Assembly (NCBI GenBank): GCA_015057455.1
Contig: SVEH01000016.1
Coordinates: 1-64,000, forward strand
Direction of reading: 5' to 3'
Origin: Lachnospiraceae bacterium
Lineage (GTDB): Bacteria > Bacillota > Clostridia > Lachnospirales > Lachnospiraceae
Length of the DNA: 64,000 bases
Positions 54,971 to 64,000 of this stretch are shown piece after piece. The translations under genes were made by a program, and so were the position numbers. Numbering within the stretch: position 1 is the first letter of the stretch; each line of letters starts with the position of its first letter. The notes beneath the pieces were generated by a model. The model made no database searches. It was given only the letters and a program-made list of their open reading frames with translations, and was not told where the DNA came from.

Positions 54971-57259
54971 TTAATTTCTGTAATAATTTATCAAGCATCC
55001 CTTTACAATAATTTCTCTTTCATCATCTGTAAGGTTCCCTACTTTTAAATCAAATTCTTTTAGTTCTTTTCCTACAATATATGCTTTTATAATTTCTCTC
55101 TTTTCTAATATTGCATTCTTAATATCTGGAATAAAGATATAATCATCTTTAGTAAATGGTATATCCATATCTTCATATATAAGTGGCAACATACCCCAGT
55201 TAATTAAATTTGAACGATATCTCTTTGTTGCATATTCATGAGCTATATTAGCTAAACCACCTAATACTTTCTGACATGAAGCAGCTTGTTCTCTAGCAGA
55301 GCCATCTCCTGGTTTAACTGCATAGATTGTACTTCCTATCTCTGTATTTGAGTAATCTGCATTGAATTTATCTTTTAATAATGAAAAAATCCCTGTCAAT
55401 CTTACCAATGATTCATTTTGTAAATCACTTGCTTGTCTTGCATGTTCCATTTCTCTAACTTCTTTTGCTTTACCAACATAGCTAGGATCTTTTCTAGACA
55501 ATGTAAACTCAGCAAGTGCATGTGGATTGGAACGATATGAAGAAGTTTCACCTGATGGTATTAATTCATCTGTTGTTGTAACTTCATCTTTTATTACTGA
55601 AACTACCTTTAACAAAATATTATCTGTTAAACTTATCATATCTGGCCAGTTAGCAATTCCTGGTCCAAACTTAACTTCAGCATTCTTATCTGCTTTCTTA
55701 TATCCATCATATACTCTATTCTCATAGATTCTTCCATCAAAGAAATACTTTGGCTTACTAAAGTTAACATCTATATCACATGCAGATGTTAAATATCCTT
55801 TATTAGCAGCAGTTGCTGCTATTGAACGAGCATCCATCAACGCAACAGATGCTATCTGACCATTTGTTACCTTTGATCCCTCTCTATTAGGGAAGTTTCT
55901 TGTGGAATGACGAATACTAAGTCCATTATTAGCAGGTACATCACCAGCACCAAAACATGGTCCACAAAAAGCTGTTCTTACAGTTGCACCAGTTGCTAAT
56001 AACTTAGATATGCTTCCATTATTAATAAGTTCCATATACACAGGTTGTGATGCCGGATAAACGCTTAATGAGAACTCATCATTACCAATATACTTACCAT
56101 CTAATATGTCTGCTGTATCACAAATATTCTCAAATCCACCACCAGCACAACCAGCTATAACGCCTTGTTCTACATAAAGCTTACCATTTCTTATCTTATC
56201 CTTTAGTGTATATTGTACATTATTATTATCTAAACTGATTAAAGCCTTCTTCTCTACTTCATCAAGAATATCATAAAGATTATTATTCAAATCATCAATT
56301 GTATATACATTACTTGGATGGAAAGGCATTGCTATCATTGGTTTAATCTTTGATAAATCAACGTATATCATTCCATCATAGTATGTTACACTACTTGGAT
56401 TTAATTCTTTATATTCTTCTTTTCTACCATGAATTTCAAAGAACTCTTTTACCTTAGTATCTGTTTTCCATATAGATGATAGACAAGTAGTTTCTGTTGT
56501 CATAACATCAACTCCAATTCTATAATCAACAGAAAGATTATCTACTCCATCGCCTATAAATTCCATTACTTTATTATTAACATATCCATTACTAAACACT
56601 TCACCTATAATAGCTAATGCTATATCTTGCGGTCCAACACCCTTTACTGGCTTACCAGTTAGATATACTGCTATTATTCCTGGTCTATCAATATCATATG
56701 TTCTCTTTAGAAGTTGTTTAACAATCTCTGGTCCACCTTCGCCTACTGCCATAGTACCTAAAGCACCATATCTTGTATGACTATCAGAACCCAATATCAT
56801 CTTTCCACATCCTGCAAGCATCTCTCTTGCATATTGATGTATAACTGCTTGATGAGGTGGTACATATATTCCACCATATCTTTTTGCACATGATAATCCA
56901 AACATGTGGTCATCTTCATTAATGGTTCCACCAACAGCACATAAACTATTATGACAATTAGTTAAAACATATGGTACTGGAAATTCATCTAATCCACTTG
57001 CTCTAGCTGTTTGAATAATACCTACAAATGTTATGTCATGTGATGTAAGTTTATCAAACTTTATTCTTAGCTTATCCATATTGTCTGATACATTATGATT
57101 CTTAAGAATGTTGTACGCTATTGAACCTTTCCCTGCCTCTTCCCTATCTGTATTATGTGATTTAAGCGTATTATCTATAACACCTTGATTACTATCACAA
57201 TCTTCTATAATTTCATGTCCATTAACAACATAGACACCATTATCATATAATTTAATCAT
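54971..57259 (-). CDS. Aconitase-family hydratase
   Basis: A 762-residue iron-sulfur hydratase. Cluster cysteines lie in [13 protein letters not shown] (about 373) and [14 protein letters not shown] (about 435-438). Substrate-binding motifs [29 protein letters not shown] and [16 protein letters not shown] are present, and a swivel-like C-terminal domain completes it. It is closer to the divergent hydratase group common in Clostridia than to classical AcnA/AcnB, so the substrate may or may not be citrate. No other TCA genes are near. Confidence 0.85.
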   Translation of the reverse strand: MIKLYDNGVYVVNGHEIIEDCDSNQGVIDNTLKSHNTDREEAGKGSIAYNILKNHNVSDNMDKLRIKFDKLTSHDITFVGIIQTARASGLDEFPVPYVLTNCHNSLCAVGGTINEDDHMFGLSCAKRYGGIYVPPHQAVIHQYAREMLAGCGKMILGSDSHTRYGALGTMAVGEGGPEIVKQLLKRTYDIDRPGIIAVYLTGKPVKGVGPQDIALAIIGEVFSNGYVNNKVMEFIGDGVDNLSVDYRIGVDVMTTETTCLSSIWKTDTKVKEFFEIHGRKEEYKELNPSSVTYYDGMIYVDLSKIKPMIAMPFHPSNVYTIDDLNNNLYDILDEVEKKALISLDNNNVQYTLKDKIRNGKLYVEQGVIAGCAGGGFENICDTADILDGKYIGNDEFSLSVYPASQPVYMELINNGSISKLLATGATVRTAFCGPCFGAGDVPANNGLSIRHSTRNFPNREGSKVTNGQIASVALMDARSIAATAANKGYLTSACDIDVNFSKPKYFFDGRIYENRVYDGYKKADKNAEVKFGPGIANWPDMISLTDNILLKVVSVIKDEVTTTDELIPSGETSSYRSNPHALAEFTLSRKDPSYVGKAKEVREMEHARQASDLQNESLVRLTGIFSLLKDKFNADYSNTEIGSTIYAVKPGDGSAREQAASCQKVLGGLANIAHEYATKRYRSNLINWGMLPLIYEDMDIPFTKDDYIFIPDIKNAILEKREIIKAYIVGKELKEFDLKVGNLTDDEREIIVKGCLINYYRN

Positions 57260-57305
57260 TATGTCACTCCTTTGTTAATCCTTTTCCATTTATTTACAAA
57301 CATTA

Positions 57306-57338
57306 TATAAGACTTCCCAAAATTTGGCAAGTCTTATA
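57306..57338 (-). terminator. Terminator behind the hybrid kinase
   Basis: TATAAGACTT (57306-57315) and AAGTCTTATA (57329-57338) pair perfectly, and the CCAAA/TTTGG loop pairs further. It lies 15 bases past the kinase stop and shields the hydratase gene. Confidence 0.8.
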
Positions 57339-57353
57339 ATTACATACCTTTTA

Positions 57354-59630
57354 TTAATTTAAATTATCACAAATTACTTTAATCAATTTCTCCGCCTGTA
57401 TCGGTTTTCCAAAGTGTAATGTCATTCCTGCTTTTAAAGATTTTTTTACATCTTCTTCATATACATTAGCTGACATTGCAATAATAGGCATTTTCTTTGT
57501 ATCTTCTCTTTCTAGTTTTCTTATGGCTTTTGTTGCTTCTAAACCATCCATTATTGGCATCATTACGTCCATAAGTATTATATCTATTTCATTTTCCTTT
57601 GAGTTTACAACAATATCAAGAGCTTCTTTACCATTACATGCCTTTATTAGTTTAACATCATACTCTTCTAGGATACTTTCTAATATTTCCATATTAATTT
57701 CATTATCTTCTACAGCAAGTATAGTTTTATTATTTATGCTATTACTTCCTTGTTCTTTCTCGTCTTCCACTTGCTCACTACACAACTCAAATTCTAATGA
57801 AACTATAAATGTGGTACCTTTATCAATTTCACTTGTTAAACCTATTTTTCCGCCCATTGAATCTATATAATTCTTTGCAATTGTCATTCCAAGCCCTGTT
57901 CCTTTATAAGTAGTTCTACTTCCACCACTTTCTTGAGTAAAGGAGTCATATATATGTTCTTGAAACTCCTTACTCATTCCAATTCCATTATCTTCTATAA
58001 TAAAGTCGTATTTTACTTTATTATTATCACATTCTTTTTCTTTTATAATAAAATTCACATATCCATTTTTCTTTGTAAATTTCATTGAATTACCAAGTAT
58101 ATTTATCATTATCTGTTTCAAATGAAGAAAATCGCCATATACACTTGTATGTCCTTTACTATGGAATTCATGAATAAATTCTATATTATTATTCTCTGCT
58201 TGTGTTGAAACTATTGATACACATTCATCATATAATTTATTCAAACTTAAAGGTGCTTTATTAACTACTACTTTACCTGTTTCTATTGTAGACATATCAA
58301 GTACATCATTAACAAGAGAAACTAAATGATCTGAGGAAATTTTGATTTTATCTAGGCAATTACGTAACTTATCTCTATTGTCAACATTATGTCTTGCTAT
58401 ATCTATCATACCTTCTATACCATTAAGTGGTGTCCTAATATCATGTGACATATGAGCTAAAAAGCTACTTTTTGCTTCATTTGCTGCATTTGCTTCTTCC
58501 GCTACTTTAATAAGCATTGAATTTGTATCTTCTTGTAAGTTTATAACATGAGATAGTTTTCTCAAAACTATAGTAACATACACAGTTACAAAAACTAAAA
58601 ACAATAATGCAACTACTAGTCCTACAATAACATAACTAGTAAAACTTTCTACATTAGTTGAACGACTAGCTATATCGTCTTTTGGAATAAGTTGTAATAC
58701 ATGCCAACCTTCTATATTCTTTAATGGTGTATTCATCATAAAATATTCTAGATTATTTTTATCTTTTACTTCTACTGCATCAGGTTCTGAACTATTAATA
58801 AATGTATTAAGTGATGTAATATTTCCTTTTGCATTTACTTTATATTTTTTTAGTACATCATCTACTTGTCCATCATCAATACATACCCTTTTTTTTCCTA
58901 TTTCAGTATTTCTATAAATAATATGACCGTCTTTATCAGTAATTAATACATTACTTTTATCAGCATAATCTGACAATTCAAATGTACTTTTAAAAATATC
59001 AACTGGCTGTGCATAAGCAATATATGTCAATTTAAGCCCCGTATCTAAAATAATTGTATCATTAAATTTTACTGCATAGACAATATATAATCCATTATCA
59101 AGAGCTTCTAGTCTATTTATTGCAACAACCTTGTCCTTTCCATCTTTATAAATCCCCTTAGACTTAATTCCGTTCCCCCACACACTTTTTATTCTATCTT
59201 GTGTATAATATCCTCCTTCTTCATCAAATACTAAATATTTAAGAGTTGCAACATTAGTTCTTCTTGTCATCCTATTAATAAGATTTAACACTTCCGTTTC
59301 TGTCTTAGGCCTAGTCTCTTGAAATACATTTTTTAATGATTGGGTGTAATCCCATTTAAGACGTACAGAATAATCTGTTAATTGCTTATTTTTACTTGCA
59401 ATTTCCTTTAAATAATTGCATCTTTCATTGATTTGATTTAAATGATAATTCTTTGCATAAAATAACATTCCCAATATTCCCATAAAAACAACAATACACG
59501 CAACAGTAATATATATAGCTAAACTTCTACGACTCTTTTCTATGCCATATGCACTAAATTTAGTACTTTTATCCTTAATATCTTCTTTTGTATAATTACT
59601 ATTCAAATTATTATTTATATTATTATTCAT
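57354..59630 (-). CDS. Hybrid sensor histidine kinase
   Basis: A 758-residue membrane kinase. TM1 (about 37-58), an extracytoplasmic Cache-like sensor (about 60-325) and TM2 (about 332-355) are followed by HisKA with phospho-acceptor His396 in HMSHDIRTP. The ATPase has N-box ILGNSMKFT, DNGIGM and GTGLGMTIA. A C-terminal receiver domain has Asp688 in LMDVMMP. The signal is unknown. It follows the HD-GYP response regulator on the same strand (43 bases), so the two probably signal together. Confidence 0.94.
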   Translation of the reverse strand: MNNNINNNLNSNYTKEDIKDKSTKFSAYGIEKSRRSLAIYITVACIVVFMGILGMLFYAKNYHLNQINERCNYLKEIASKNKQLTDYSVRLKWDYTQSLKNVFQETRPKTETEVLNLINRMTRRTNVATLKYLVFDEEGGYYTQDRIKSVWGNGIKSKGIYKDGKDKVVAINRLEALDNGLYIVYAVKFNDTIILDTGLKLTYIAYAQPVDIFKSTFELSDYADKSNVLITDKDGHIIYRNTEIGKKRVCIDDGQVDDVLKKYKVNAKGNITSLNTFINSSEPDAVEVKDKNNLEYFMMNTPLKNIEGWHVLQLIPKDDIASRSTNVESFTSYVIVGLVVALLFLVFVTVYVTIVLRKLSHVINLQEDTNSMLIKVAEEANAANEAKSSFLAHMSHDIRTPLNGIEGMIDIARHNVDNRDKLRNCLDKIKISSDHLVSLVNDVLDMSTIETGKVVVNKAPLSLNKLYDECVSIVSTQAENNNIEFIHEFHSKGHTSVYGDFLHLKQIMINILGNSMKFTKKNGYVNFIIKEKECDNNKVKYDFIIEDNGIGMSKEFQEHIYDSFTQESGGSRTTYKGTGLGMTIAKNYIDSMGGKIGLTSEIDKGTTFIVSLEFELCSEQVEDEKEQGSNSINNKTILAVEDNEINMEILESILEEYDVKLIKACNGKEALDIVVNSKENEIDIILMDVMMPIMDGLEATKAIRKLEREDTKKMPIIAMSANVYEEDVKKSLKAGMTLHFGKPIQAEKLIKVICDNLN

Positions 59631-59673
59631 TTTTCCTCTCCAATTAAGGATCTTCGCCTATTATTTTTTTCTA

Positions 59674-60753
59674 TTATTTGCCTACTTTCTTTATTTCATC
59701 CTTTAAAATCCTAAAACATTCTAATAATTTAGGTGAAAATAAACCACATTCTCCTCCTACAATAAGATAAAAAGCTTCATCTGGACTTTTTGCAGAACTT
59801 GTTATACTATCATTAACCAAATTATCATAGGCATCTACTATTGAAACAATTTGAGCCTCAATAGGTATATCTTCACCTTTAAGTTTATCTGGAAAACCAT
59901 TACCATCATATCTTTCATGATGACTTCTGCATATATTATATCCAATTTTCTCTACATCTTTATCCCATACATCTTTAATTTTCTCAAACATCTCACTTCC
60001 ACGAAGAGTATGAGATTTCATATATTCTTCTTCATCTGAAGTTAATTTACCTGGTTTAAATAATATCTTATCAGGTATTGTAATTTTTCCAATATCATGT
60101 AATACACTAATATCTGCTATTAATTTCACCTTTTCCTCTGTTAAACCATATTCAGGATACTCATTCATAAGACACATTCCTATCATCTCGCTTAGTTTTT
60201 TTACACGTCTTATGTGTGTACCATCTTGATAATCTCTAGATTCAACTATTGTTCCTAAAATTTCTGCAATTTTATCATTATTTTGTTTTAATTTCTTTGT
60301 TTGATGAACAAGTAATTTATATTGCTTCTTTATAGTTACTACTTGTTTTTCTACTTGTTCCTCTAATGAATGTCTAAGTTCATATAAATCAACTATATTA
60401 TCAATTCTCTTTGAAACAATATAAAAATCAAATGGTTTTCTAATGAAGTCAGATGCACCAGCTTTAAAACATTCCTTTTCTACATTCACTGATTCTTCAC
60501 CTGTAATGAATAAAACAGGAATTCTATCTAGCATTCCTTCTTCATCCATTACTTTTAACACATCTATGCCCTTTAATTTAGGCATATTCATATCCAGTAA
60601 TGCTACTGATAATTGTTCTTTATATTTTTTCAATAAATCAAGGGCTATTTTTCCATTTTCAGCATGTATAATATCATATTTATCATTTAGCATAACTTCA
60701 ATCATTTCTCTATCAATTTGTGAATCCTCTGCTAATAATATTTTCTTTCTCAT
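59674..60753 (-). CDS. Response regulator with HD-GYP phosphodiesterase domain
   Basis: A 359-residue protein. The receiver domain (1-120) has Asp54 in LLDMNMP; a coiled linker leads to an HD-GYP domain (about 160-355). The motif reads HDIGK (His219, Asp220) and HHERYDGNGFP, so the name-giving tyrosine is Phe (GFP instead of GYP); the metal-binding residues are kept. It probably degrades cyclic-di-GMP on command of the kinase. ATG 60753 fits the start of the receiver domain. Confidence 0.93.
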   Translation of the reverse strand: MRKKILLAEDSQIDREMIEVMLNDKYDIIHAENGKIALDLLKKYKEQLSVALLDMNMPKLKGIDVLKVMDEEGMLDRIPVLFITGEESVNVEKECFKAGASDFIRKPFDFYIVSKRIDNIVDLYELRHSLEEQVEKQVVTIKKQYKLLVHQTKKLKQNNDKIAEILGTIVESRDYQDGTHIRRVKKLSEMIGMCLMNEYPEYGLTEEKVKLIADISVLHDIGKITIPDKILFKPGKLTSDEEEYMKSHTLRGSEMFEKIKDVWDKDVEKIGYNICRSHHERYDGNGFPDKLKGEDIPIEAQIVSIVDAYDNLVNDSITSSAKSPDEAFYLIVGGECGLFSPKLLECFRILKDEIKKVGK

Positions 60754-60827
60754 AATATCCACTCTTTCTATCATCTACATTATTTTTTTCTATTTTCATC
60801 AAATATATATATCTTTATTTCTATAGA

Positions 60828-62999
60828 TTAAAACTCTTTAAATGTTACACTAACCTTGGATTTATCTGTTTTCTTCTCAATAGTTGCATTTCTAATACCT
60901 GGTGAACGCCATGTAGAACTATCTATTGAAATAACTACGCCTTCATAGATATTTCCTTTTACAATAGCTTTACATCCTCTTGCCTTTTCAATATCCCTTT
61001 CCATACAATCTCTTTCTGCAAATGCATCTTGCAAATGTTTCTTTTTTACAACTATCGCTTTTTCAATTTTAATAAACATATCCATTACATTACGAACTTC
61101 TGGTGGATGTTTCCTTTGTATATCTTCATGAGCACTATTTAATATCTGAATTTCCTTTTCTATATCTGAAATTGATGCTAATATTCTATTATATTTTTGC
61201 ATAATTTCATCATCTATACCCATTCTTATATCAGTATCCATTCTTGCTATATTACCTAAATTTTCACTTTCAATTCCTTCAAAAGCATAAGTTGTTCCAC
61301 CTGTTATTGAACCTCTTCGTCCATTTACAATTATTTTCCCGCCTGCTCTTACATTTGAATTAAGTATATTATTAGTGGAAATATCCTTTCCTGCAATAAT
61401 AATTGCATTTTCAAAATATTTACTACTAACATTATTCTCAGCCTTTACAAAACCTTTATTTGATGCATTAACACCTAACCCAATTTCAACACTTCCACCT
61501 GCTGTAATTTCCGCGCCTTCAACAAACCCTTGTACAAATATATCTCCTGTGGCATTTATAACTGATCCAGCACCTACATTCCCTTTTACAATTACATCTC
61601 CATTAAAATCTATATTACCAATTGATGGATTAACTTCATCTAGTTCAAACATAGATGTTACTATAAGTTTATTGCCTTTTAATTCAACTTTTCCATTTAT
61701 TGTAGCCACATATGTTTTTTTGTCGTCTAAAAGTTTGCAACCTTCCATTTCATGTATTCCAAGTTCTTTACCTTTATTAGCTGAAATAGTTCTTCCTCTA
61801 ACCGTTGTACCATCTGTTCCAGGCGTTGCCTCATGATACTTAGCTACCACCTCTCCTGCTGCAACACATTTATACCATTCTGAATGTGCATAGTCTACAG
61901 AACCATCTTCTAGTATTTTAGGCTGACGTTTTCCCTCTATATCAAAGAAATATTCATTATATCCATCCTTACCATCTCTCTGATTAGTTCCTTCTGCCAC
62001 TAAATATTGATTATATGGATCACTTAATGCATGTTCAATTTCATCTAAATTTATTCCTTCAATAATATCAAATTTATGCAACTCGTCAACTATTTCATCA
62101 ACAGTAAAATCCATCCCCAATTCACTAATAGCTAAAAATGCTTCCATTTCATCTGGACTAACAGTTATCTCTAATTTCTGGTCATCACCATATACACTAG
62201 CTTCATCCTCAAGTTCAAGCATACCGCCCCACATATGCATTCTTTTTTTATGCATTTCATTAGCTGTATACATAAATGAACTATATTGAGAAACATCTAA
62301 ACCTCTTTCCAAGCCCTTTCTAATCTCTCTCATTTGTTGCCATGTATAATTAACATCATAATACTTAGTTATATCAACTCTGTTTTGAAGACCCTTTCTA
62401 ATTTGACGCATTTGCTGCCAAGAATATTTTACATCTGCATATAACACAACATCCAAATGCATTTTCAAACCAAGTGCTATTTCTTTAATTGCTTCTCCTC
62501 TTAATTCATTATTTATATATGAATAAATATCTATACCATTAATTAAACAATCTCTTATAATTTCTAATTGTTCTTGATCATATTTGTCATGTACAAATGG
62601 CATAATATCAATATTACTTCCTATAGACTTACGTATTTGTCGAATGATTCCTGCATCATAATCTATATATGCAAGTAAATTCATGTCGCATTCTAAGCCT
62701 TTTCTAATTTCACGCATCTTATCATATGGAATATTTGAATTTGCATATAACTTAGCATCTACTTTACTAATTAAACCTTTTCTAACTTCCATCATTTGCA
62801 ACCAATCAAGCTCTTTTTTTGCATACAAATCTACAGGTAGTTTAGCCTCTAATCCGAGTCTAATCTCCCTCATTTGAATAGCCATAAATTCAATATCTAT
62901 ATAATGACTTATATCCAATTTTTTTCTCTGACCATATAATATTTCTACTATTTGATCATCTTCATATCCTTTTTGTATTAACTGCTCTTTTGTATACAT
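60828..62999 (-). CDS. fapA: FapA (DUF342) protein with N-terminal tandem repeats
   Basis: A 723-residue protein. Residues about 15-260 hold some eight to ten 25-residue repeats built on QMREIRKGL followed by DVxxYA. The FapA/DUF342 core (about 280-600) has a right-handed beta-helix-like ladder (GDVIVKGNVGAGSVINATG and following) and a C-terminal coiled coil. FapA proteins act in polar or signalling assemblies and are tied to flagella in some bacteria. The ATG at 62999 has GGAG 8 bases before it. It stands at the head of the two-component block, 74 bases before the regulator. Confidence 0.9.
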   Translation of the reverse strand: MYTKEQLIQKGYEDDQIVEILYGQRKKLDISHYIDIEFMAIQMREIRLGLEAKLPVDLYAKKELDWLQMMEVRKGLISKVDAKLYANSNIPYDKMREIRKGLECDMNLLAYIDYDAGIIRQIRKSIGSNIDIMPFVHDKYDQEQLEIIRDCLINGIDIYSYINNELRGEAIKEIALGLKMHLDVVLYADVKYSWQQMRQIRKGLQNRVDITKYYDVNYTWQQMREIRKGLERGLDVSQYSSFMYTANEMHKKRMHMWGGMLELEDEASVYGDDQKLEITVSPDEMEAFLAISELGMDFTVDEIVDELHKFDIIEGINLDEIEHALSDPYNQYLVAEGTNQRDGKDGYNEYFFDIEGKRQPKILEDGSVDYAHSEWYKCVAAGEVVAKYHEATPGTDGTTVRGRTISANKGKELGIHEMEGCKLLDDKKTYVATINGKVELKGNKLIVTSMFELDEVNPSIGNIDFNGDVIVKGNVGAGSVINATGDIFVQGFVEGAEITAGGSVEIGLGVNASNKGFVKAENNVSSKYFENAIIIAGKDISTNNILNSNVRAGGKIIVNGRRGSITGGTTYAFEGIESENLGNIARMDTDIRMGIDDEIMQKYNRILASISDIEKEIQILNSAHEDIQRKHPPEVRNVMDMFIKIEKAIVVKKKHLQDAFAERDCMERDIEKARGCKAIVKGNIYEGVVISIDSSTWRSPGIRNATIEKKTDKSKVSVTFKEF

Positions 63000-63119
63000 G
63001 CAAATCACTCCATTAGGCCATTTATCATAATTTACAGATTTTTACATATAATCCTATTTTTTATATCGGCCACCATTAAAATAAACCTTAACTTAATAAA
63101 TATAAAATAAGCTTAATCA

Positions 63120-63144
63120 GGCCCCTGTCATTCCGACAGGGGCC
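63120..63144 (-). terminator. Hairpin behind the DUF5662 gene
   Basis: GGCCCCTGTC-ATTCC-GACAGGGGCC is a perfect 10-bp stem 26 bases past the stop. It shares CCCCTGTC/GACAGGGG with the ftsY terminator at 34311. The T-run is weak. Confidence 0.75.
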
Positions 63145-63170
63145 AATGATACCTACAAATTATAGTTTGT

Positions 63171-63704
63171 TTATTTTCTTTTTAAAACATTGTTTTTTAT
63201 ATAATTAAGGGTTTCTTTTTCTCCTTTATTAGCAAGCATGTTTAAAAGTTCTTCTAATAATTCTACTGTGTGACTATGCATAATATAATGACTTTTATTT
63301 TTCTCATAATATTCTAATGGATTACTATCTTTATATTTATCTCCATAATATGTTTTACAAGCTGCCATTCTATCAATAAACATCTCTACTATATATCTAT
63401 CAGGCATAGGCATTCCTTGAAGACCTTTACTAGAATCTGAACCAAAATCAATCCAATACTCATAATGATGCTTATTTCGTCCCTTATGATGTAACCATGC
63501 AGCAGAATAACCAATTGCTTCTCTTTCAGCTGAATTAGGACTTCTATATCCTTGATAATACTTTGCTCCTGATAAAAATTCTACTGGTGCATACTTTGAC
63601 ATATCATGTAGCAAACCTTGCTTATACATTCCTACCTTAAAACAATATTTCATTACTGTAAACTTATGTTTATTAATCGTTCTTAAATGTCCTATAATAT
63701 TCAA
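63171..63704 (-). CDS. DUF5662 family protein
   Basis: A 177-residue protein. It starts MNIIGHLRTINKHKFTVMKY and has the HD-like LLHDMSKYAPVEF (about 32-44), then WLHHKGRNKHHYEYW, all characteristic of DUF5662. The His/Asp pattern suggests a metal-binding HD-type hydrolase fold, but no reaction is known. It stands alone, with about 140 AT-rich bases to the next frame. Confidence 0.88.
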   Translation of the reverse strand: MNIIGHLRTINKHKFTVMKYCFKVGMYKQGLLHDMSKYAPVEFLSGAKYYQGYRSPNSAEREAIGYSAAWLHHKGRNKHHYEYWIDFGSDSSKGLQGMPMPDRYIVEMFIDRMAACKTYYGDKYKDSNPLEYYEKNKSHYIMHSHTVELLEELLNMLANKGEKETLNYIKNNVLKRK

Positions 63705-63842
63705 GTCTAATTTCTTCCTTTCACTATTATCTTATTGTAGCGTAATTATACATCTCTAGCAAAGCATTTTTTGTTCCAAAATAGTTTTTACTTTATAGAG
63801 AATAAGAATCTTAGATTGTACTTTAAAACAGAAAAGTAACCA

Positions 63843-64000
63843 TCATTTATTATTTATTCCTATGGAATTAAAGATTCTATAACTATCAATGTATACAAAT
63901 TGTTCATGATCCAATACTTTTGATGTTTCATTATTATATGCGCATAAATTATTAGTATCTATAAATAATTCTGAAGTAGCCATTCTTAACTTTTCATTAT
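63843..64000 (-). CDS. C-terminal fragment of a protein cut by the window edge
   Basis: An open frame of 52 codons runs in from the right edge and stops with TGA (63843-63845). It reads NEKLRMATSELFIDTNNLCA and ends SIGINNK. There is no internal stop, so the rest of the gene lies outside. Too little is visible to name a family; it could also be the end of a chance frame, since an ATG lies inside. Confidence 0.45.
   Translation of the reverse strand, partial: NEKLRMATSELFIDTNNLCAYNNETSKVLDHEQFVYIDSYRIFNSIGINNK

Noticed and set aside
61375..61836. 153-codon + strand frame opposite fapA
   Set aside because: Antisense shadow of the repetitive beta-helix region; no ribosome binding site.

Overview
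The window comes from a low-GC Gram-positive chromosome, most likely a Lachnospiraceae-type Clostridia. I base this on the strong AT bias, the AGGAGG-type ribosome binding sites, and the conserved order of a radical SAM/DUF2344 pair, rng, rplU-prp-rpmA-obgE-yhbY-nadD-yqeK-rsfS. The other clues are an SOS system with Bacillus-type LexA boxes, a FapA (DUF342) protein with N-terminal repeats, and many secreted proteins of unknown function. I cannot name the genus or species. No rRNA, tRNA or CRISPR array was found.

Layout. 1-2 kb: the tail of an IS3-family transposase cut by the window edge, a small membrane protein and a polyprenyl sugar-phosphate transferase. 2-4.8 kb: SOS region with lexA on the + strand and a YneA-like LysM protein on the - strand, each with LexA boxes overlapping its promoter, and a secreted repeat protein between them. 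4.9-10.2 kb: ribosome biogenesis and NAD operon behind an L21 leader. 10.3-15.2 kb: two unusual genes, a 1093-residue protein and an acidic multi-pass membrane protein, lying between rplU and rng, which are normally close neighbours in this group. 15.3-19.1 kb: rng and the radical SAM pair. 19.3-22 kb: unknown surface and membrane proteins. 22-29.7 kb: NUDIX hydrolase, RNase Y, a very large secreted protein, recX and recA. 30-34.3 kb: a phage-type primase-helicase co-directional with ilvA, surrounded by non-coding repeat elements. 34.3-41 kb: ftsY-smc-rnc-acpP-plsX. 41-49.5 kb: cheR, rpsA, ispH, cmk, an HI0933-type flavoprotein, pncC, pgsA, rimO and folD. 50-54.7 kb: a methyltransferase and a 1161-residue secreted protein. 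55-63.7 kb: an aconitase-family hydratase, a hybrid histidine kinase, an HD-GYP response regulator, FapA and a DUF5662 protein. A cut-off reading frame ends the window.

Almost all genes are on the - strand; only lexA, the 230-residue protein at 19.3 kb, the methyltransferase and the IS tail are on +. The SOS genes (lexA, the YneA-like gene, recA) each carry LexA-box matches and form a readable regulon. The two-component pair and FapA form one co-directional signalling block.

The most interesting non-textbook signals are a family of structured, non-coding repeats found three times (30083-30283, 34056-34258, 51106-51194), always filling the space directly behind a - strand gene. Next to the second copy is a 28-bp perfect inverted repeat with a structured 100-nt core, and the two lie inside a region bounded by oppositely oriented 22-nt hairpins. 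The 1093-residue protein, with what looks like a degraded nuclease-type N-terminus, is the best protein candidate for an undescribed function.
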